This document shows positions 30,695 through 42,724 of a DNA stretch of 64,000 nt, piece by piece. Source of the DNA: Mycolicibacterium aurum (GTDB lineage: Bacteria; Actinomycetota; Actinomycetes; Mycobacteriales; Mycobacteriaceae); the NCBI RefSeq assembly GCF_900637195.1, contig NZ_LR134356.1, positions 3,162,001-3,226,000 of the forward strand, in the 5' to 3' direction. Every line of letters starts with the position of its first letter. Position 1 is the stretch's first letter. The position numbers were made by a program, and so were the translations under genes. A model generated the notes under the pieces. The model searched no databases. It was not told the DNA's origin and saw nothing but the letters and a program-made list of their open reading frames with translations.

Positions 30695-33600
30695 CTCAAT
30701 CTTTCCGAGAGCCTCGCCAGCAGCTCGTCCTCGGCCAGGTCATCGTAGGCGTCCTCTGTGGAAGTGAGATCGTCGTCGACCTCATTCCCCGTACCGGCGG
30801 TCTCGATTATCTCAGGAAGCACCGTTGCCAAATAATCGGTGAGCGCCTCGACGGTCGGATAGTCGAAAACCACCGACGCAGGCAGCGTCTCCCCCAGGCT
30901 TTCGCTCAGGGAACGCTGCAGCGTTACGCTCATCAGCGAATCCATGCCGAACTGGAAGAACCCGACGCTCGGGTCCAGCGTGTGCGCCGACGCCAGCCCC
31001 ATTGCCGCCGCGACCTGCGCTATCACGTGGTCGGTCAGCAGGTCCACCCGCCGTTCGGAGTCGCAGTCCTTCAGCTTCTGGCGAAACTCGGTGTCGCCCG
31101 TGAGGGATCCGGCGCCTGTCGCAGCCTCCTCGGTGAGCAGGTCGTCGAGGATGTGCAGCTGCGCCCGGGTGTGATACGCCGCGGCCAGGCGGGGCCAGTC
31201 CGCCGCCACCACGGTGGCCCTGGCCGGTGCCTGCGGTCCGACGAACGAGCGCAGCGCGGTGATGGCGACGGCGTCGTCCATCGGCTCCAGGCCCGATTCC
31301 TCGGTCGCCTGCTTCTCGAAGCCGGTCTGCACGTCGGCCAGCGACTTCCACAGGCCCCAGTTGATGGCGCAGGCGGGCAGCCCGGCGGCGCGCCGGGCGA
31401 ACGCGAACGTGTCCAGGAACGTCGTCGTCGCCGCGTAGTGCGCCAGCCAGCGGGACCCGAGCACACCGGAGATGGACGAGAACAGCACGAACTGCGCGAC
31501 CGGGTGCCCGAGGGACAGCTTGTGCAGCAGCACCGCCGCATCCATCTTCGGCCGGAACATCGCGACGACATCGTCGTGCGTCATGTCGGCGAGCGTGACC
31601 GGCCCGCCGCTCATCGCCGCCAGATAGATGCCGGTCAGCGGCGGCAGGTCGGCCCCGAACCGGTCGAACACCGCGCGCAGGGACGCTTCGTCGCCCGCGT
31701 CGGCGGCGGCCGTCACCACGGTGGTCCCCGTCGCGGCGAGCCGGGCGGTGAGGTCGTCGAGCCGGGTGCCGGGATTGCGGGACACCGCGACGACCGTCTT
31801 GGCACCCATCGCCGCCAGCTGCTCGATGAGTCCCGGCCCGATGTTGCCGGTCGCACCGATCACCAGGTGCGCGCCGTCGGGATCGAGGCCCTCCGGGCCG
31901 GTCGGCGCCGGCGGAAGGGCGTGCACCAGGCGGGCCACCCGCCGGGTGCCTGCCCGGTACACCAGCTGATCCTCACCGTCACCGGCGTGGGCCTCGGCCA
32001 GCACCCAGCGCGCCGCGACGACGGCGGGCACGGACTCGTCCACGTCGATCACGGCACCCCAGATCTCGGGATGCTCCAGCGCCAGCGTGCGGCCCAGGCC
32101 CCACAGCACCGCCTGGGATGCGTTGGCCCTGTCCCCCTCGGCGACCGGCTGCGCGTTGCGGGTCAGCAGGTACAGCGTCGGCGGCAGGTCCCGGGCGGCG
32201 GCCGCGGCCACCAGCGCGCGTCCGGTCTCGAACACGTCGTAGCCGAGCTCGTCGCCGGCCGACGGCGCGTACACCACGTGCGTGGCGGAGCCGACGTCGT
32301 CGGCGCCGCCGGCGGTGACGGCGTCCTCGCCGAGCAGTCGCGCCATCTCGGCGGCCAGCTCGTCATCCCCGACGACCAGCCAGTTGTCCACCTCGTCCAC
32401 AGCTGGATCAAGCTGTCCGGCAAGGGGTTTGGCGGGCCATGTCAACTCGCAGAACCACTCGGCGGGCACGGCGCTGTCGGTGGGCAACGCCCCGGAGCGG
32501 ACCACACCGGCGCGACGGGGCCGGACGTCGACCCAGTGCCTGCTCCTGCGCCACGGTGTCGTCGGCAGCGCGACGTGCGGTTCGCCGAGGTGGGGCGTGT
32601 GCGGCGGGCGCGCCGTGTGGGTCGCGTTCAGGTTCGCGTGGAACGTGACGGTGTCGTCGCCGTCGCGCGCCAGCGTGCCGATGACGTGGTGGACCGGCTC
32701 GCCGGCAGGCGCGGCCAGGGTGTCGGTGATCGACTGGCCCAGCGTGGAGTGCGGGCTGATCTCGATGAATGTGCCGTGGTCGGCCGCCGCGGCCGCGACG
32801 GCCTGGCTGAACCGGACCGGTCGGCGCACGTTGGCCACCCAGTAGTCGGCGTCCAGCACCGGGCTGACTCCCGGGTCGGTGACCGTCGACAGGAACGGCA
32901 GCGTCGGGATGCTGGGATCGACGTCGGCCAGTGCCGCGGCGAGGTCGTCGAGCACCGGGTCCATCAGCGCCGTGTGAGACGCGACGACCATGTTGACGCG
33001 GCGGGCGAACGTGTTCAGCGACGTGACCGTGGCGATCACGGCGTCGACCTCGCCCGGCAGGCCCGCGATCACCGTCTGGCGCGGCGACAGGTACCCGGCG
33101 ATCTCGACGCTGGGGTGGCCCTCGATCAGCGCCGCGGTTTCGTCGGCGTCGACGGCGAGCAGCGCGACGGCCCCCTGCCCAGCCAGCCGGGACATGATCG
33201 ACGACCGCTTGGCGATGACCTTGAGACCGTCGGCGAGGGTGAGCGCCCCGGCGACGACCGCCGCGGTGACCTCCCCCATCGAGTGGCCGATCACCGCGTC
33301 GGGGTGCACGCCGTGGGATCGCCACAGCTCGGTCAGCGCGAGTTGCAGGCCCATCAGGACCGGTTGCACCTGGGCATCGCCGGTGACGGGTTCGCCGCCG
33401 GCGATGATGTCGTGCAGCGAGAAGCCGACCTGTTCGACGAAGACCGGTTCGATCTCGGCCAGTGCCTGCGCGAAGGCGGGCTCGTCGGCCAGCAGCTGCC
33501 GGGCCATGCCCGGCCACTGCGAACCCTGCCCGGGGTAGACGAACACGGTGCCGGGCTGCGGGACCGACGACGCGGGCGCGACGACACCCGGCGCGGACTG

Positions 33601-35451
33601 GCCGTCGGCCAGCGCCCGCAGTCCCGCGATCGCCTGCGCGGTGTCGCGGGCGGCGACGGTCGCGAACCGGGAGTGCTGGGTTCGGTGGTGGTTGAGGGTG
33701 TGCGCGACCTGAGGCAATGACGCCTGCGACACGTCGGCGCCGGACATCCAGTCGGCCAGCGCCGCGGCCTGCGCGGCGACGCGCTCCGGAGTCTTGCCCG
33801 ACACCACCAGCGTGGTGACGGGGCCGGGTACCTCATCGTCCGACGGGACGGGGACCGGTGCCTGCTCGATCACGACATGGGCGTTGGTGCCGCCGAACCC
33901 GAACGACGAGATGCCTGCGCGCCGCGGTCGTCCCGCGGGAGCCCAGTCGGTGTGCTGGTCGACGACCCGCAGGCGCAGCTTCTCGAACGGAATGTGCGGG
34001 TTGGGGGTCTGGTACCCGCGATTGCCCGGGATCCTGCTGTGCTGCAGGGCCAGTACCGCCTTGGCGAATCCGGCGATGCCCGCGGCCGCCTCCAGGTGGC
34101 CGAGGTTCGATTTCACCGCACCGAGCAGCAGCGGCGCGTCGACCGCGCGGCCCTTGCCCAGCACCGTGCCGAGCGCGCGCGCCTCGATCGGGTCGCCCAG
34201 CAGCGTGCCGGTGCCGTGCGCCTCCACGTAGTCGACGTCGCGCGGGTTGACCCCGGCGGCCGCGTAGGCCGCCCGCAGCACGGCCATCTGCGCCGACGGG
34301 TTCGGCGCCATCAGGCCGTTGGAACGCCCGTCCTGGTTGACCGCCGAGCCCCGGATGACCGCGAGCACCCGGTCGCCGTCGCGCTGCGCGTCCGACAGCC
34401 GCTTGAGCACGGCCACGCCGCAGCCCTCGCCGCGGACGAATCCGTCGGCGTCGGCGTCGAACGCGTGGCACTGTCCGGTCGGTGACATCGCCTCGGCCTG
34501 ATCCAGGCTGCGCGTGCCGGCCGGTGACAGCAGCAGGTTCACCCCGGCGGCCAGCGCGAGGTCGGAGTCGCCGGTGCGCAGGCTCTGCGTGGCGAGGTGG
34601 ATGGCGACCAGCGATGACGAGCACGCCGTGTCGATGGTGACCGACGGGCCGCGCAGGTCGAAGAAGTAGGAGACGCGGTTGGCGATGATGCTGATCGAGC
34701 CGCCGGTGCCGTACCACGCGTCGACGCCGCTCAGATCGGTCGAGCCGAGCTGCGCGTAGTCGCCGGCACTGGCGCCGGCGAACACCCCGGTGCGGCTCTC
34801 GGCGAGCGCGTCGGCGGGGATGCCCGCATGTTCCAGTGCCTCGTGGGTGACCTCGAGCAGGAGCCGCTGCTGCGGGTCCATGCGGGTGGCCTCGCGCGGG
34901 ATGATCTCGAAGAACTCCGCGTCGAACGCGTCGATGTCCCGCAGGAACGAACCCCATTTGGTCGTGCCGGCCAGCGCGGCAGCACCCTCGGGTGTGCCGT
35001 CGTCGAACCACGACCAGCGATCCTCGGGCACCTCGCGCACCGAGGATCGGCCCTCGGTCAGGAAGTCCCAGTACGCGTCCGGGCCTTCGATGTTGCCGTC
35101 GAGGTCGGGGCCGCCGGGCAGGCGCAGACCGAGGCCGATGACCGCGATCGGCTCGTCCAGTGTGGCGGACCGCTCGTGCTCGTCCGCCGAGCCGGCCGGT
35201 TCCACCTCGCCGCCGGTGAGGAACTTGGCAAGCGCATCGACGGTCGGGTACTGCCAGAAGTCCACCGGCGACACCGTGCGCCCGAGGTACTCCGACAGCA
35301 CGCCGGTGAGCACGACCGCGTCCCGGGATCCCACCCCGAGGTCGTGCATCGACGCGCCGCGTTCGATGTGCTCAAGACTGCAACCGTTGTTCGTGACCAG
35401 GTAGTCGACCAACCAGCGACGAACAGCAGCCTCGTCGAAAGCTGAGGTCAT
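30691..35451 (-). CDS. Type I PKS loading/extension module (ACP-KS-AT-KR-ACP), PKS-B
   Basis: A 1586-residue protein. ACP1 1-85 with Ser42 in the VGSRDAVVL loop; KS ~101-530, Cys277 in [10 protein letters not shown] with GHSMGE and [11 protein letters not shown] with GATGNIG 1199-1205 and Tyr1339; ACP2 Ser1505; docking tail 1565-1586 ([17 protein letters not shown]). The N-terminal ACP means it can take an acyl chain straight from a FAAL. The KR-only set predicts a beta-hydroxy product, as in PpsA/PpsB. The C-tail resembles the docking tail I associate with PpsB and should pair with the coiled-coil head of PKS-C. The ATG overlaps the FAAL2 stop (ATGA), a strong sign that the pair works together. 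Confidence 0.92.
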   Translation of the reverse strand: MTSAFDEAAVRRWLVDYLVTNNGCSLEHIERGASMHDLGVGSRDAVVLTGVLSEYLGRTVSPVDFWQYPTVDALAKFLTGGEVEPAGSADEHERSATLDEPIAVIGLGLRLPGGPDLDGNIEGPDAYWDFLTEGRSSVREVPEDRWSWFDDGTPEGAAALAGTTKWGSFLRDIDAFDAEFFEIIPREATRMDPQQRLLLEVTHEALEHAGIPADALAESRTGVFAGASAGDYAQLGSTDLSGVDAWYGTGGSISIIANRVSYFFDLRGPSVTIDTACSSSLVAIHLATQSLRTGDSDLALAAGVNLLLSPAGTRSLDQAEAMSPTGQCHAFDADADGFVRGEGCGVAVLKRLSDAQRDGDRVLAVIRGSAVNQDGRSNGLMAPNPSAQMAVLRAAYAAAGVNPRDVDYVEAHGTGTLLGDPIEARALGTVLGKGRAVDAPLLLGAVKSNLGHLEAAAGIAGFAKAVLALQHSRIPGNRGYQTPNPHIPFEKLRLRVVDQHTDWAPAGRPRRAGISSFGFGGTNAHVVIEQAPVPVPSDDEVPGPVTTLVVSGKTPERVAAQAAALADWMSGADVSQASLPQVAHTLNHHRTQHSRFATVAARDTAQAIAGLRALADGQSAPGVVAPASSVPQPGTVFVYPGQGSQWPGMARQLLADEPAFAQALAEIEPVFVEQVGFSLHDIIAGGEPVTGDAQVQPVLMGLQLALTELWRSHGVHPDAVIGHSMGEVTAAVVAGALTLADGLKVIAKRSSIMSRLAGQGAVALLAVDADETAALIEGHPSVEIAGYLSPRQTVIAGLPGEVDAVIATVTSLNTFARRVNMVVASHTALMDPVLDDLAAALADVDPSIPTLPFLSTVTDPGVSPVLDADYWVANVRRPVRFSQAVAAAAADHGTFIEISPHSTLGQSITDTLAAPAGEPVHHVIGTLARDGDDTVTFHANLNATHTARPPHTPHLGEPHVALPTTPWRRSRHWVDVRPRRAGVVRSGALPTDSAVPAEWFCELTWPAKPLAGQLDPAVDEVDNWLVVGDDELAAEMARLLGEDAVTAGGADDVGSATHVVYAPSAGDELGYDVFETGRALVAAAAARDLPPTLYLLTRNAQPVAEGDRANASQAVLWGLGRTLALEHPEIWGAVIDVDESVPAVVAARWVLAEAHAGDGEDQLVYRAGTRRVARLVHALPPAPTGPEGLDPDGAHLVIGATGNIGPGLIEQLAAMGAKTVVAVSRNPGTRLDDLTARLAATGTTVVTAAADAGDEASLRAVFDRFGADLPPLTGIYLAAMSGGPVTLADMTHDDVVAMFRPKMDAAVLLHKLSLGHPVAQFVLFSSISGVLGSRWLAHYAATTTFLDTFAFARRAAGLPACAINWGLWKSLADVQTGFEKQATEESGLEPMDDAVAITALRSFVGPQAPARATVVAADWPRLAAAYHTRAQLHILDDLLTEEAATGAGSLTGDTEFRQKLKDCDSERRVDLLTDHVIAQVAAAMGLASAHTLDPSVGFFQFGMDSLMSVTLQRSLSESLGETLPASVVFDYPTVEALTDYLATVLPEIIETAGTGNEVDDDLTSTEDAYDDLAEDELLARLSERLS

Positions 35452-37178
35452 GTAGTGGCGTCCAGCCTGCTGAACTTGTCAGCGCGGTACAGCTCGACGC
35501 AGGATGCGCGCCGGACCTTGCCACTGGTGGTCAGCGGGAGCGAGCCCGGTCCGACCAGGGCGAAATCGGCGAGGCCGACACTGTGCGTCTGCGAGATGGC
35601 CGAGGTGACCTGCTGTTTGACCGATTCCAGCGCGGACGGGTCGATCTGCTTCTTCAGCTCGGCGATGACGACGAGCTTCTCGGTGGCCTCGTCGGGAATC
35701 GAGATCGCCGCCACCCGGCCGCCGGTGAACTCGGCGACGGTGGCCTCGATGTCGTCGGGGTAGTGGTTGCGTCCGTCGACGATCAGCAGGTCCTTGATCC
35801 GGCCGATGATGTACAGCTCGCCGTCGAACATGACGCCCAGGTCGCCGGTGCGTAGCCACGGCCCCTTGGGGGTGTCCGCGGTGGGCTCCGACAGCTGGGC
35901 CGCGAACAGCTCGCTCAGCTTCGGGTTGTGCCAGTAGCCGGCGGCCACATGCTCGCCGTGCAGCCAGACCTCGCCGATCTTGCCCGCCGGGTTCTCGACC
36001 AGGGTGTCGGGATCGACCACGCGCGCCGTCGTCGACCGCGGCGCTCCGCAGCCGATCAGCTCGGCACCGCTGTCATCCGCACAGACTTCCGCGTGGCCGG
36101 CCGCCAGCTTCTCGAAATCGAACCGCACCGCCGTGGGCGGACGGCCACCGGCGGACGCGGCGACGTACACCGTCGCCTCGGCCAGTCCGTACGACGGGCG
36201 CATCGCCGACGCAGGCAGGCCGAACGCGGCGAAACGTTCGTTGAACCGCCGCACGGTGGCGCCGTGGACGCGCTCGGCACCGTTGATCATCACCGCGACG
36301 GTGCTGAGGTCCTTGCCCGCCATGTCCTCGTCGGTGGTGCGCTTGACGGCGAGCTCGAACGCGAAGTTCGGCGCCGCGGTGAACGCACTGGGGTTCGAGC
36401 CGAGCAGCTGCATCCAGCGCGACGGCTTCATCATGAACGCGACCGGGCTCATCAACACGGCCGGCTTGCCGAGCATCATCGGGATGAACACCCCGACGAT
36501 CAGGCCCATGTCGTGGTAGAAGGGCAGCCACGACACGATGGTGGTGTCGTCGGGAGCACCGCCGGGATAGGCCTCGTAGTAGTCGGTGAGCAGCTCGTCG
36601 ACGTTGATCACCACGTTCTTGTGGGTGACCACCACGCCGGCCGGCTGCCGGGTGGACCCCGAGGTGTACTGCAGGTACGCGGTCTTGGGCAGCGGCGCCG
36701 GCGCCGCCTGCGCGGCGGGTGTGTCGAAGTCCAGCGTGTCGACCTCGATGAACTTCGGCGGCCGCTGCTTCGGGTCGGCCTGCCCGTAGCGACGGATGTC
36801 GTCGACCACCGCGGACGTGGTCAGCACCACGGTCGGCGTCGAGTCCTTCATCGCGCCGGTCACCCGCTCGTCGTGGTGACGCGTCTGCGGCATCGACAGC
36901 GGGACCGCGATCAGCCCGGCGGCGATGGTGCCGAGGAACCCGATGATGTACTCCAGGCTCTGCGGTGCGAGGATCACGACCCGGTCCCCGGGAGAGCAGA
37001 CCTTGGTCAGCTTCTCGGCCACGATCTGCACGCGGTCGTGCACCTCCGACCACGTCAGGCTCTCGGCGATGCCTGCCGGGTCGGATTCGTAGTCGACGAA
37101 TGTGTACGCGGTGTCGTCTGGCTGCTTCTGCGCACGGTCGGCGAGTACCGCGGGAATGGTGGCTTCAGACGGCGCCAT
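35448..37178 (-). CDS. Fatty acyl-AMP ligase, second copy (FAAL2)
   Basis: A 576-residue ANL-superfamily enzyme of the FadD26/FadD23 FAAL type. Motifs: P-loop YTSGSTRQPAGVV, SYGLAEATVYV, WLRTGDLGV, hinge GRIKDLLIVDGRNHYP and catalytic Lys554 in TTSGKVRR. FAALs activate long fatty acids as acyl-AMP and hand them to a PKS ACP without CoA. ATGA coupling to PKS-B, which starts with an ACP, identifies the partner. A 59-nt gap separates it from PKS-A; AAAGGA lies 7 nt before the ATG, and the gap could hold an internal promoter. It is about as diverged from FAAL1 as from M. tuberculosis FadD26, so it is not a recent copy. Confidence 0.92.
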   Translation of the reverse strand: MAPSEATIPAVLADRAQKQPDDTAYTFVDYESDPAGIAESLTWSEVHDRVQIVAEKLTKVCSPGDRVVILAPQSLEYIIGFLGTIAAGLIAVPLSMPQTRHHDERVTGAMKDSTPTVVLTTSAVVDDIRRYGQADPKQRPPKFIEVDTLDFDTPAAQAAPAPLPKTAYLQYTSGSTRQPAGVVVTHKNVVINVDELLTDYYEAYPGGAPDDTTIVSWLPFYHDMGLIVGVFIPMMLGKPAVLMSPVAFMMKPSRWMQLLGSNPSAFTAAPNFAFELAVKRTTDEDMAGKDLSTVAVMINGAERVHGATVRRFNERFAAFGLPASAMRPSYGLAEATVYVAASAGGRPPTAVRFDFEKLAAGHAEVCADDSGAELIGCGAPRSTTARVVDPDTLVENPAGKIGEVWLHGEHVAAGYWHNPKLSELFAAQLSEPTADTPKGPWLRTGDLGVMFDGELYIIGRIKDLLIVDGRNHYPDDIEATVAEFTGGRVAAISIPDEATEKLVVIAELKKQIDPSALESVKQQVTSAISQTHSVGLADFALVGPGSLPLTTSGKVRRASCVELYRADKFSRLDATT

Positions 37179-37237
37179 CAGTACATCCTTTCAATCGACT
37201 CCCGACATGATCTCGCGCATCGGGGCAATCAGGGAAA

Positions 37238-40200
37238 TCAGTTCTCAACGCTGTCGAACAGCGAGTCGAGCAGGCTGTCGCCGGACGACTCGTCGTCGGC
37301 CTCCGCGGTTGTCTGCGGTGCCACCTTGTCGGCCAGGTGAGCGGCCAGCGAACCGATGGTCGGGTGGTTCCACAGCATGGTCGCCGACAGTTCGATCCCG
37401 GCCAGCTGTTCCACCTCGCGCCGGATCGACATCGCCATCACCGAGTTGAGTCCCATCTCGGCGAAGGGGCGGTCGGTGGCCACCTCGTCGTCGGCGATCC
37501 GCAGCTCGATCGCGAGCACGGCACGCAGACCGGCTTCGAGTTCGGCCAGGACCTCCTCGGACGACATCTCCGTCCACGCCTTGGCGGGCGCACGCGTGGC
37601 ACCGGCCGACGGGTCCGCGGATCCCTCGGTGGACGGCATCGGTGCCATCACCAGATGGGCGACGTCGAAGGTGCTGGCGTACTCCCAGGCGGCGAACGCC
37701 TCGGCGGCGGTGACCGGCCGCGATCCGTGCCGCGCCAGTTCGTCGACCACCACCTGGGCATCCGAGCCGAATCCCAGGCCCTGCCAGGCCACCCAGTCCA
37801 GGCTGGCGCCGAGGCCGCCCTGCCGGTGGCGCTCCCTGGCCAGGCCGTCGAGGTAGGCGTTGCCCGCGGCGTAGGCGCCCTGGCCGGGCACGCCGAACAC
37901 GGTGCCTGCCGACGCGGTCATGAACATGAAGTCGACGCTGTCGACCGGGAAGACCTCGTGCAGCACCTGCGCCCCGGCGACCTTGGGCCACAGCGTGCTG
38001 TGCAACCGCTCGTCGTCGAGGTCGGTGAGCAGTTGGCTCTCCGTCAGCCCGGCGCCGTGGATCACGCCGCGGATCGGCGGCGCGCCGGCCTCGTCGCGCG
38101 TGTCGACCAGCGCCTGCACCGCGTCGCGGGACCCGATGTCTAGCGCCGCCACCTCGACGGACACTCCACGCTGCTCCAGGGCTCGGATCGCTGCGACCTT
38201 GTCGCGCACGTCTCGCCCGAGTGCCGGGTCGCCCCAGTCGCGGCGTGGGGGCAGGCCGGTCCGGCCGGCCAGGATGATGCGGCGGGCACCGCGGTCGGCG
38301 AGCCAGTCCGCCGTTCGCAGGCCGAGGGCGCCGAGACCACCGGTGATCAGGTAGGCCGCGTCCGGCTGGCATCGCAGCGCTTCCCGGACAGGGTCGTCGG
38401 CGATCGGCGCCAGCGCGGGCGCGAAGAACTCTCCGCCGCGCAGCGACAGGATCGACTTGGCGGGAGTGGCGATGACGCCGGCCAACGCCGACGCGGTCGA
38501 GTCGGCACCGTCGGAGCTGAGGTCGCCTGGGCTGACATCGACGAGTCCGCCCCATATCTGGGGCTGTTCGGCACCGATCACGGCGGCGATGCCCCAGAGG
38601 CCGCTCTGCCGCACCGACGAGTGTGACTCCGCGTCGCGCACGCCCTCGGTGACGATCCACAGCCTTGGCTCGTCGCGTTCTCTGGCGGCGAGCCGCCCCA
38701 CGATGTCGGCCACCTCGCGTGAGAGCCGCGCCGTGGCGGCGAGATCGTTGTCGTCGGCGGCCGCGTCGGCCACGTAGAGCACCCACCGGGCCTCGGCCTC
38801 GCCGACGACGGTGAAGCCGGCGCTGCCGAGTCGGTCGCGCAGTTCGAGGGCGGTGTCGGATGACCCGAGCACGGCAAGCGTGCCGGTCGCAGGCGCCGGA
38901 TCCACGCTCCACGGCTCCCAGGCGAACGCGTGGGCGACGTCGCGCGGCGCCGCCGCCACCGTCGACGAGTCCGCAGGGCCTGCCTGCACGTCGACATACC
39001 GCAGGCCGCGGATGTCCACGCGCAGACTGCCGTTGGGCACGGTGGCGGTGACGTCGAGAACCAGGTCCTCGCCGCTGTCCTGCCTGCGCCGGACCGTCAC
39101 GGTGCCGAGGGTGTCGGTGAGATCGCCGACGACGGAGATGCTCTCGACGCCCGCGGGCACGAGCAGCCGGGTATCGGTGATGTCGGCGAGGCGGGCGATC
39201 TGAACGGCAGCGTCCAGCAGCGCCACCGCGGTGTTGTCCTGCCACTGCACCTCGGCGTGCACGCCGTCGGTGGTGGCCCGGCACGACACGATCGTCCAGG
39301 GGTAGGGCTGTCCTTCCACCCCCCACTTGGCCTGTAGTTCGTCGACGGTGGTGCGGTCGTACTGGGTGCCCTCGCCATCGGCGATCTGCAGCTGGGCGCT
39401 GTCTGCGGCGCCGGCGTGCTCGGCGGAGGCGGAGATGCGCGCGGCCGCGTGGCGCACCCAGCGGTTCGCGGCCGCGTCCGCGGTGGGCGCGGACGCCATC
39501 GTGACGGAGTCACCGTTGGCGACGATCTGGATCACCTGCGGCTGGTCGACCACCACGGGACGGTCGAACCGGATGTCCGCCAGGGTGGTGGCGCCGCATT
39601 CGGCCGCCGCCACGGTGAGGGTCTGCAGCAGCACCGACATCGGGACGACGTCGACACCCTGAATCCGGTGGAAGCCCGGATACGGCTTCGCCTCCCGGAT
39701 CAGGCGGGCCTGCCACAGGTGCGTGGGCGGGCTGGTGGCGACCGCGGTGCGGTCACCGAGCAGCGTGCCGAGCTGGGGCGCCGCGGGGCCGTGTCGTTCC
39801 GTGGTCGCCGCCGGCACCCAGTGCTTGGTGTGGTGCCACGGCGTGGTCGGCAGCTCGGGATGGGGTTCGGGTGCGTGCTCGGTGACCGGCGGCTTGGTGG
39901 TGTACGTGCTGTTGAGGTGCGTGTGGAAGGTCAGCGTCTCGTCGGCCGCGTCGTCGGTGGCACGCAGCAGTGTCGGCACGGTGTGGTGGTGGGTGGTGCC
40001 GAGGGTGTCGGTGATGCCGTAGGTCAGCAGCGGGTGCGGGCTCACCTCGATGAAGGTGCCGAGCTCGGCACCTGCGGCCGCCACGGCCTGCTGGAAACGG
40101 ACCGGGTTACGCAGATTGTCGACCCAGTAGTCGGCGTCGAACACCGGCTCGGGGCCGTCGTGGTCCCGGGTGGTGATGATGATCGGGATCGTCGGCGCAA

Positions 40201-42724
40201 CCGGTTTGAGGTCGGCGAGGGCGTCCCGCAGGTCCGGCAGGATCGGATCGATCGTCGGATGGTGGGAAGCGACATCGACCTCGATGCGGCGGGCCAGCCG
40301 CTCCTGGGCCGACACGGCGGCCATCACCGCGTCCACCTGGTCGGGTGGTCCGGCGATGACGGTCTGTCGCGGCGACGCGTACACCGCCAGCGTGACGTCG
40401 GGGTAGTCGGCGAGGAGTTCGGTGGCGGCGTCGGGGTCGAGTTCGATCAGCGCCATGGCGCCCTGCCCGGACAGCCGCGACATCAGCTTCGAGCGCGTCG
40501 CGATCACCTTCAGTCCGTCGGCGACCGACAGCGCGCCTGCGACGACGGAGGCCGCGACCTCGCCCATCGAATGGCCGATGACCGCGTCGGGATGAACCCC
40601 GTGCGAGCGCCACAGTTCGGTGAGCGCCAACTGGATGCCCACTAGCACCGGCTGGATGCGCTCGATACCGGTGACCGTCTCGCCGTTGGCGATGACCTGC
40701 TGCAGTGAGAAGCCGACCTGCTCGACGAACACCGGCTCCAGTTCGGCGATGGCGGCGGCGAACGCGGGCTCGTCGGCCAGCAGCTGGCGGCCCATCCCGG
40801 TCCACTGCGAGCCCTGCCCGGAGTAGACGAACACGGTCCCGGGACGGCACGCCCCGTCGTGCGGGGGGACGACGCCGGGCGCGGTACGGCCGGCGGCGAG
40901 GGCCTGCAGTCCGGCCAGTGCGCCGGCCCGGTCCCGCGTGCACACCGTGGCGAACTTCGAGTGCAGAGCACGGTGATGGTTGAGGGAGTGCGCGATGTCG
41001 GCCAGCGGGACCTGCGCGCCGGCCTCGGTCATCCAGTCGGCCAGCGCACCGGCGGTCGTCGCGACCCGCTGCGCCGACTTGCCCGCCACCACGAGTGTGG
41101 TGATCGGCGAGTGCGATTCCTCGTCCGCCGCCGCAGGCGGCGCGCTGTCGGGCGCTTCCTCGAGGACGACGTGGGCGTTGGTGCCGCCGAAGCCGAACGA
41201 GGACACGCCCGCGGTGCGGGGGCGGCCGGTGGCGGCCCAGTCGGTGGGCTCGGCGACGACCTTGAGCCGCAGGTTGTCGAACGGGATGTGCGGGTTGGGC
41301 GACTGATAGTCCAGGTTGGCGGGGATGCTGCCGTGCTGCAGCGCCAGCACGGTCTTCGCGAAGCCGACGATCCCGGCGGCGGCTTCGGTGTGGCCGAGGT
41401 TCGACTTGACCGCGCCGAGCAGCAGCGGGGCGTCGGCGGGCCGACCGCGACCGAGCACCGTGCCCAGTGCGCGCGCCTCGATGGGGTCCCCCAGCAGGGT
41501 GCCGGTGCCGTGCGCCTCGACGTAATCGACCTCGCGCGGCTCCACCCCGGCCGCCGCGTAGGCGGCCCGCAGGACGGCCATCTGTGCTGCCGGATTGGGT
41601 GCCATCAGACCGTTGGAGCGCCCGTCCTGGTTGACCGCGGAGCCGCGGACGACCGCGAGCACCCGGTCGCCGTCGCGCCGGGCATCCGAGAGCCGCTTGA
41701 GCACCGCGACGCCGCAGCCCTCGCCGCGGACGAACCCGTCGGCGCGCGCGTCGAAGGAGTGGCACCGGCCGGACTGGGACATCGCCTCGGCCTGGTCGAA
41801 GCTGTGGGTCACCGCGGGCGACAGGATCACGTTCACGCCGCCGGCGAGCGCGACGTCGGAATCTCCGGTGCGCAGGCTCTGGCAGGCCAGGTGGATCGCG
41901 ACGAGCGAGGACGAGCAGGCGGTGTCGACCGTGACGGAGGGGCCCCGCAGGTCGAAGTAGTACGAGACCCGGTTGGCGATGATGCTCAGGGCACCGCCCG
42001 TGCCGGAGTAGGCGTTGACCTCGGAGAGGTCCTTGGAGGCCATCACGCCGTACTCGCCGAGGCAGGCCCCGGCGAACACACCCGTCTGGGTGTGGCGCAA
42101 CGTGTCCGGACGGATCCCGGCGTGCTCGAGGGCCTCGTGGGTGACCTCGAGCAGCAGCCGCTGCTGAGGATCCATCTTGTCCGCCTCGCTGGGCGAGATC
42201 TCGAAGAACTCCGCGTCGAACTCGTCGATGTCGGACAGGTACGAGCCCCACCGCGTCGTCCGGGTGAGTGCCGCGGCGCTTTCCGCCGACCCGGTGTCGT
42301 ACCAGGACCACCGCGACTCCGGCACCTGGCTGACCGCGGACCGTCCCTCGGCGAGGAACTCCCACAGCTCCTCCGGCCCGTGGATGTCGCCGGGGAACCG
42401 GCAGCCGAGGCCGATCACCGCGATCGCGTCGTCGGCCATCGCGCGACGGACCGGTGACACGTCGGGGACCGCCTCGACTTCGCCCCCGGTCAGGAAGCGG
42501 GCCAGCGCGTTGATGGTCGGGTACTGCCAGAACTCCACCGGGGACACGGTGCGGCCGAGCAGCTCGGAGAGCTCGCCGGTCAACACGACGGCGTCGCTGG
42601 ATCCGACGGCGAGATCGTTCAGTGGTGCATCGAGATCGATCTCATCAGGACTACATCCGATGTTGGTGACCAGATAGTCGACCAACCAGTTCCGAAGGGC
42701 GTCCTCGTCGAACGCAGAGGTCAT
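37238..42724 (-). CDS. Type I PKS loading/extension module (ACP-KS-AT-DH-KR-ACP), PpsA-like PKS-A
   Basis: An 1828-residue protein; M. tuberculosis PpsA is 1876. ACP1 1-85, Ser42; KS ~98-525, Cys270, His405, His445; AT ~628-935, Ser719 in GHSMGE and His821 in VASH; DH ~985-1245 with His1019 in HxxxGxxxxP and Asp1171 in DAAVQ; KR ~1455-1660 with TGGLGALG, Ser1605 and Tyr1618; ACP2 Ser1761; tail [12 protein letters not shown] 1817-1828. No ER. The KS region ([26 protein letters not shown]) is the most PpsA-like in the window. It is ATGA-coupled to FAAL1. If DH and KR both work, the first cycle gives an enoyl rather than a beta-hydroxyacyl chain. Confidence 0.92.
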   Translation of the reverse strand: MTSAFDEDALRNWLVDYLVTNIGCSPDEIDLDAPLNDLAVGSSDAVVLTGELSELLGRTVSPVEFWQYPTINALARFLTGGEVEAVPDVSPVRRAMADDAIAVIGLGCRFPGDIHGPEELWEFLAEGRSAVSQVPESRWSWYDTGSAESAAALTRTTRWGSYLSDIDEFDAEFFEISPSEADKMDPQQRLLLEVTHEALEHAGIRPDTLRHTQTGVFAGACLGEYGVMASKDLSEVNAYSGTGGALSIIANRVSYYFDLRGPSVTVDTACSSSLVAIHLACQSLRTGDSDVALAGGVNVILSPAVTHSFDQAEAMSQSGRCHSFDARADGFVRGEGCGVAVLKRLSDARRDGDRVLAVVRGSAVNQDGRSNGLMAPNPAAQMAVLRAAYAAAGVEPREVDYVEAHGTGTLLGDPIEARALGTVLGRGRPADAPLLLGAVKSNLGHTEAAAGIVGFAKTVLALQHGSIPANLDYQSPNPHIPFDNLRLKVVAEPTDWAATGRPRTAGVSSFGFGGTNAHVVLEEAPDSAPPAAADEESHSPITTLVVAGKSAQRVATTAGALADWMTEAGAQVPLADIAHSLNHHRALHSKFATVCTRDRAGALAGLQALAAGRTAPGVVPPHDGACRPGTVFVYSGQGSQWTGMGRQLLADEPAFAAAIAELEPVFVEQVGFSLQQVIANGETVTGIERIQPVLVGIQLALTELWRSHGVHPDAVIGHSMGEVAASVVAGALSVADGLKVIATRSKLMSRLSGQGAMALIELDPDAATELLADYPDVTLAVYASPRQTVIAGPPDQVDAVMAAVSAQERLARRIEVDVASHHPTIDPILPDLRDALADLKPVAPTIPIIITTRDHDGPEPVFDADYWVDNLRNPVRFQQAVAAAGAELGTFIEVSPHPLLTYGITDTLGTTHHHTVPTLLRATDDAADETLTFHTHLNSTYTTKPPVTEHAPEPHPELPTTPWHHTKHWVPAATTERHGPAAPQLGTLLGDRTAVATSPPTHLWQARLIREAKPYPGFHRIQGVDVVPMSVLLQTLTVAAAECGATTLADIRFDRPVVVDQPQVIQIVANGDSVTMASAPTADAAANRWVRHAAARISASAEHAGAADSAQLQIADGEGTQYDRTTVDELQAKWGVEGQPYPWTIVSCRATTDGVHAEVQWQDNTAVALLDAAVQIARLADITDTRLLVPAGVESISVVGDLTDTLGTVTVRRRQDSGEDLVLDVTATVPNGSLRVDIRGLRYVDVQAGPADSSTVAAAPRDVAHAFAWEPWSVDPAPATGTLAVLGSSDTALELRDRLGSAGFTVVGEAEARWVLYVADAAADDNDLAATARLSREVADIVGRLAARERDEPRLWIVTEGVRDAESHSSVRQSGLWGIAAVIGAEQPQIWGGLVDVSPGDLSSDGADSTASALAGVIATPAKSILSLRGGEFFAPALAPIADDPVREALRCQPDAAYLITGGLGALGLRTADWLADRGARRIILAGRTGLPPRRDWGDPALGRDVRDKVAAIRALEQRGVSVEVAALDIGSRDAVQALVDTRDEAGAPPIRGVIHGAGLTESQLLTDLDDERLHSTLWPKVAGAQVLHEVFPVDSVDFMFMTASAGTVFGVPGQGAYAAGNAYLDGLARERHRQGGLGASLDWVAWQGLGFGSDAQVVVDELARHGSRPVTAAEAFAAWEYASTFDVAHLVMAPMPSTEGSADPSAGATRAPAKAWTEMSSEEVLAELEAGLRAVLAIELRIADDEVATDRPFAEMGLNSVMAMSIRREVEQLAGIELSATMLWNHPTIGSLAAHLADKVAPQTTAEADDESSGDSLLDSLFDSVEN

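Noticed and set aside
37179..37237. Mini reading frame of five codons before FAAL2 as a leader peptide
   Set aside because: Very short, no ribosome-binding site of its own, and no attenuator structure seen.
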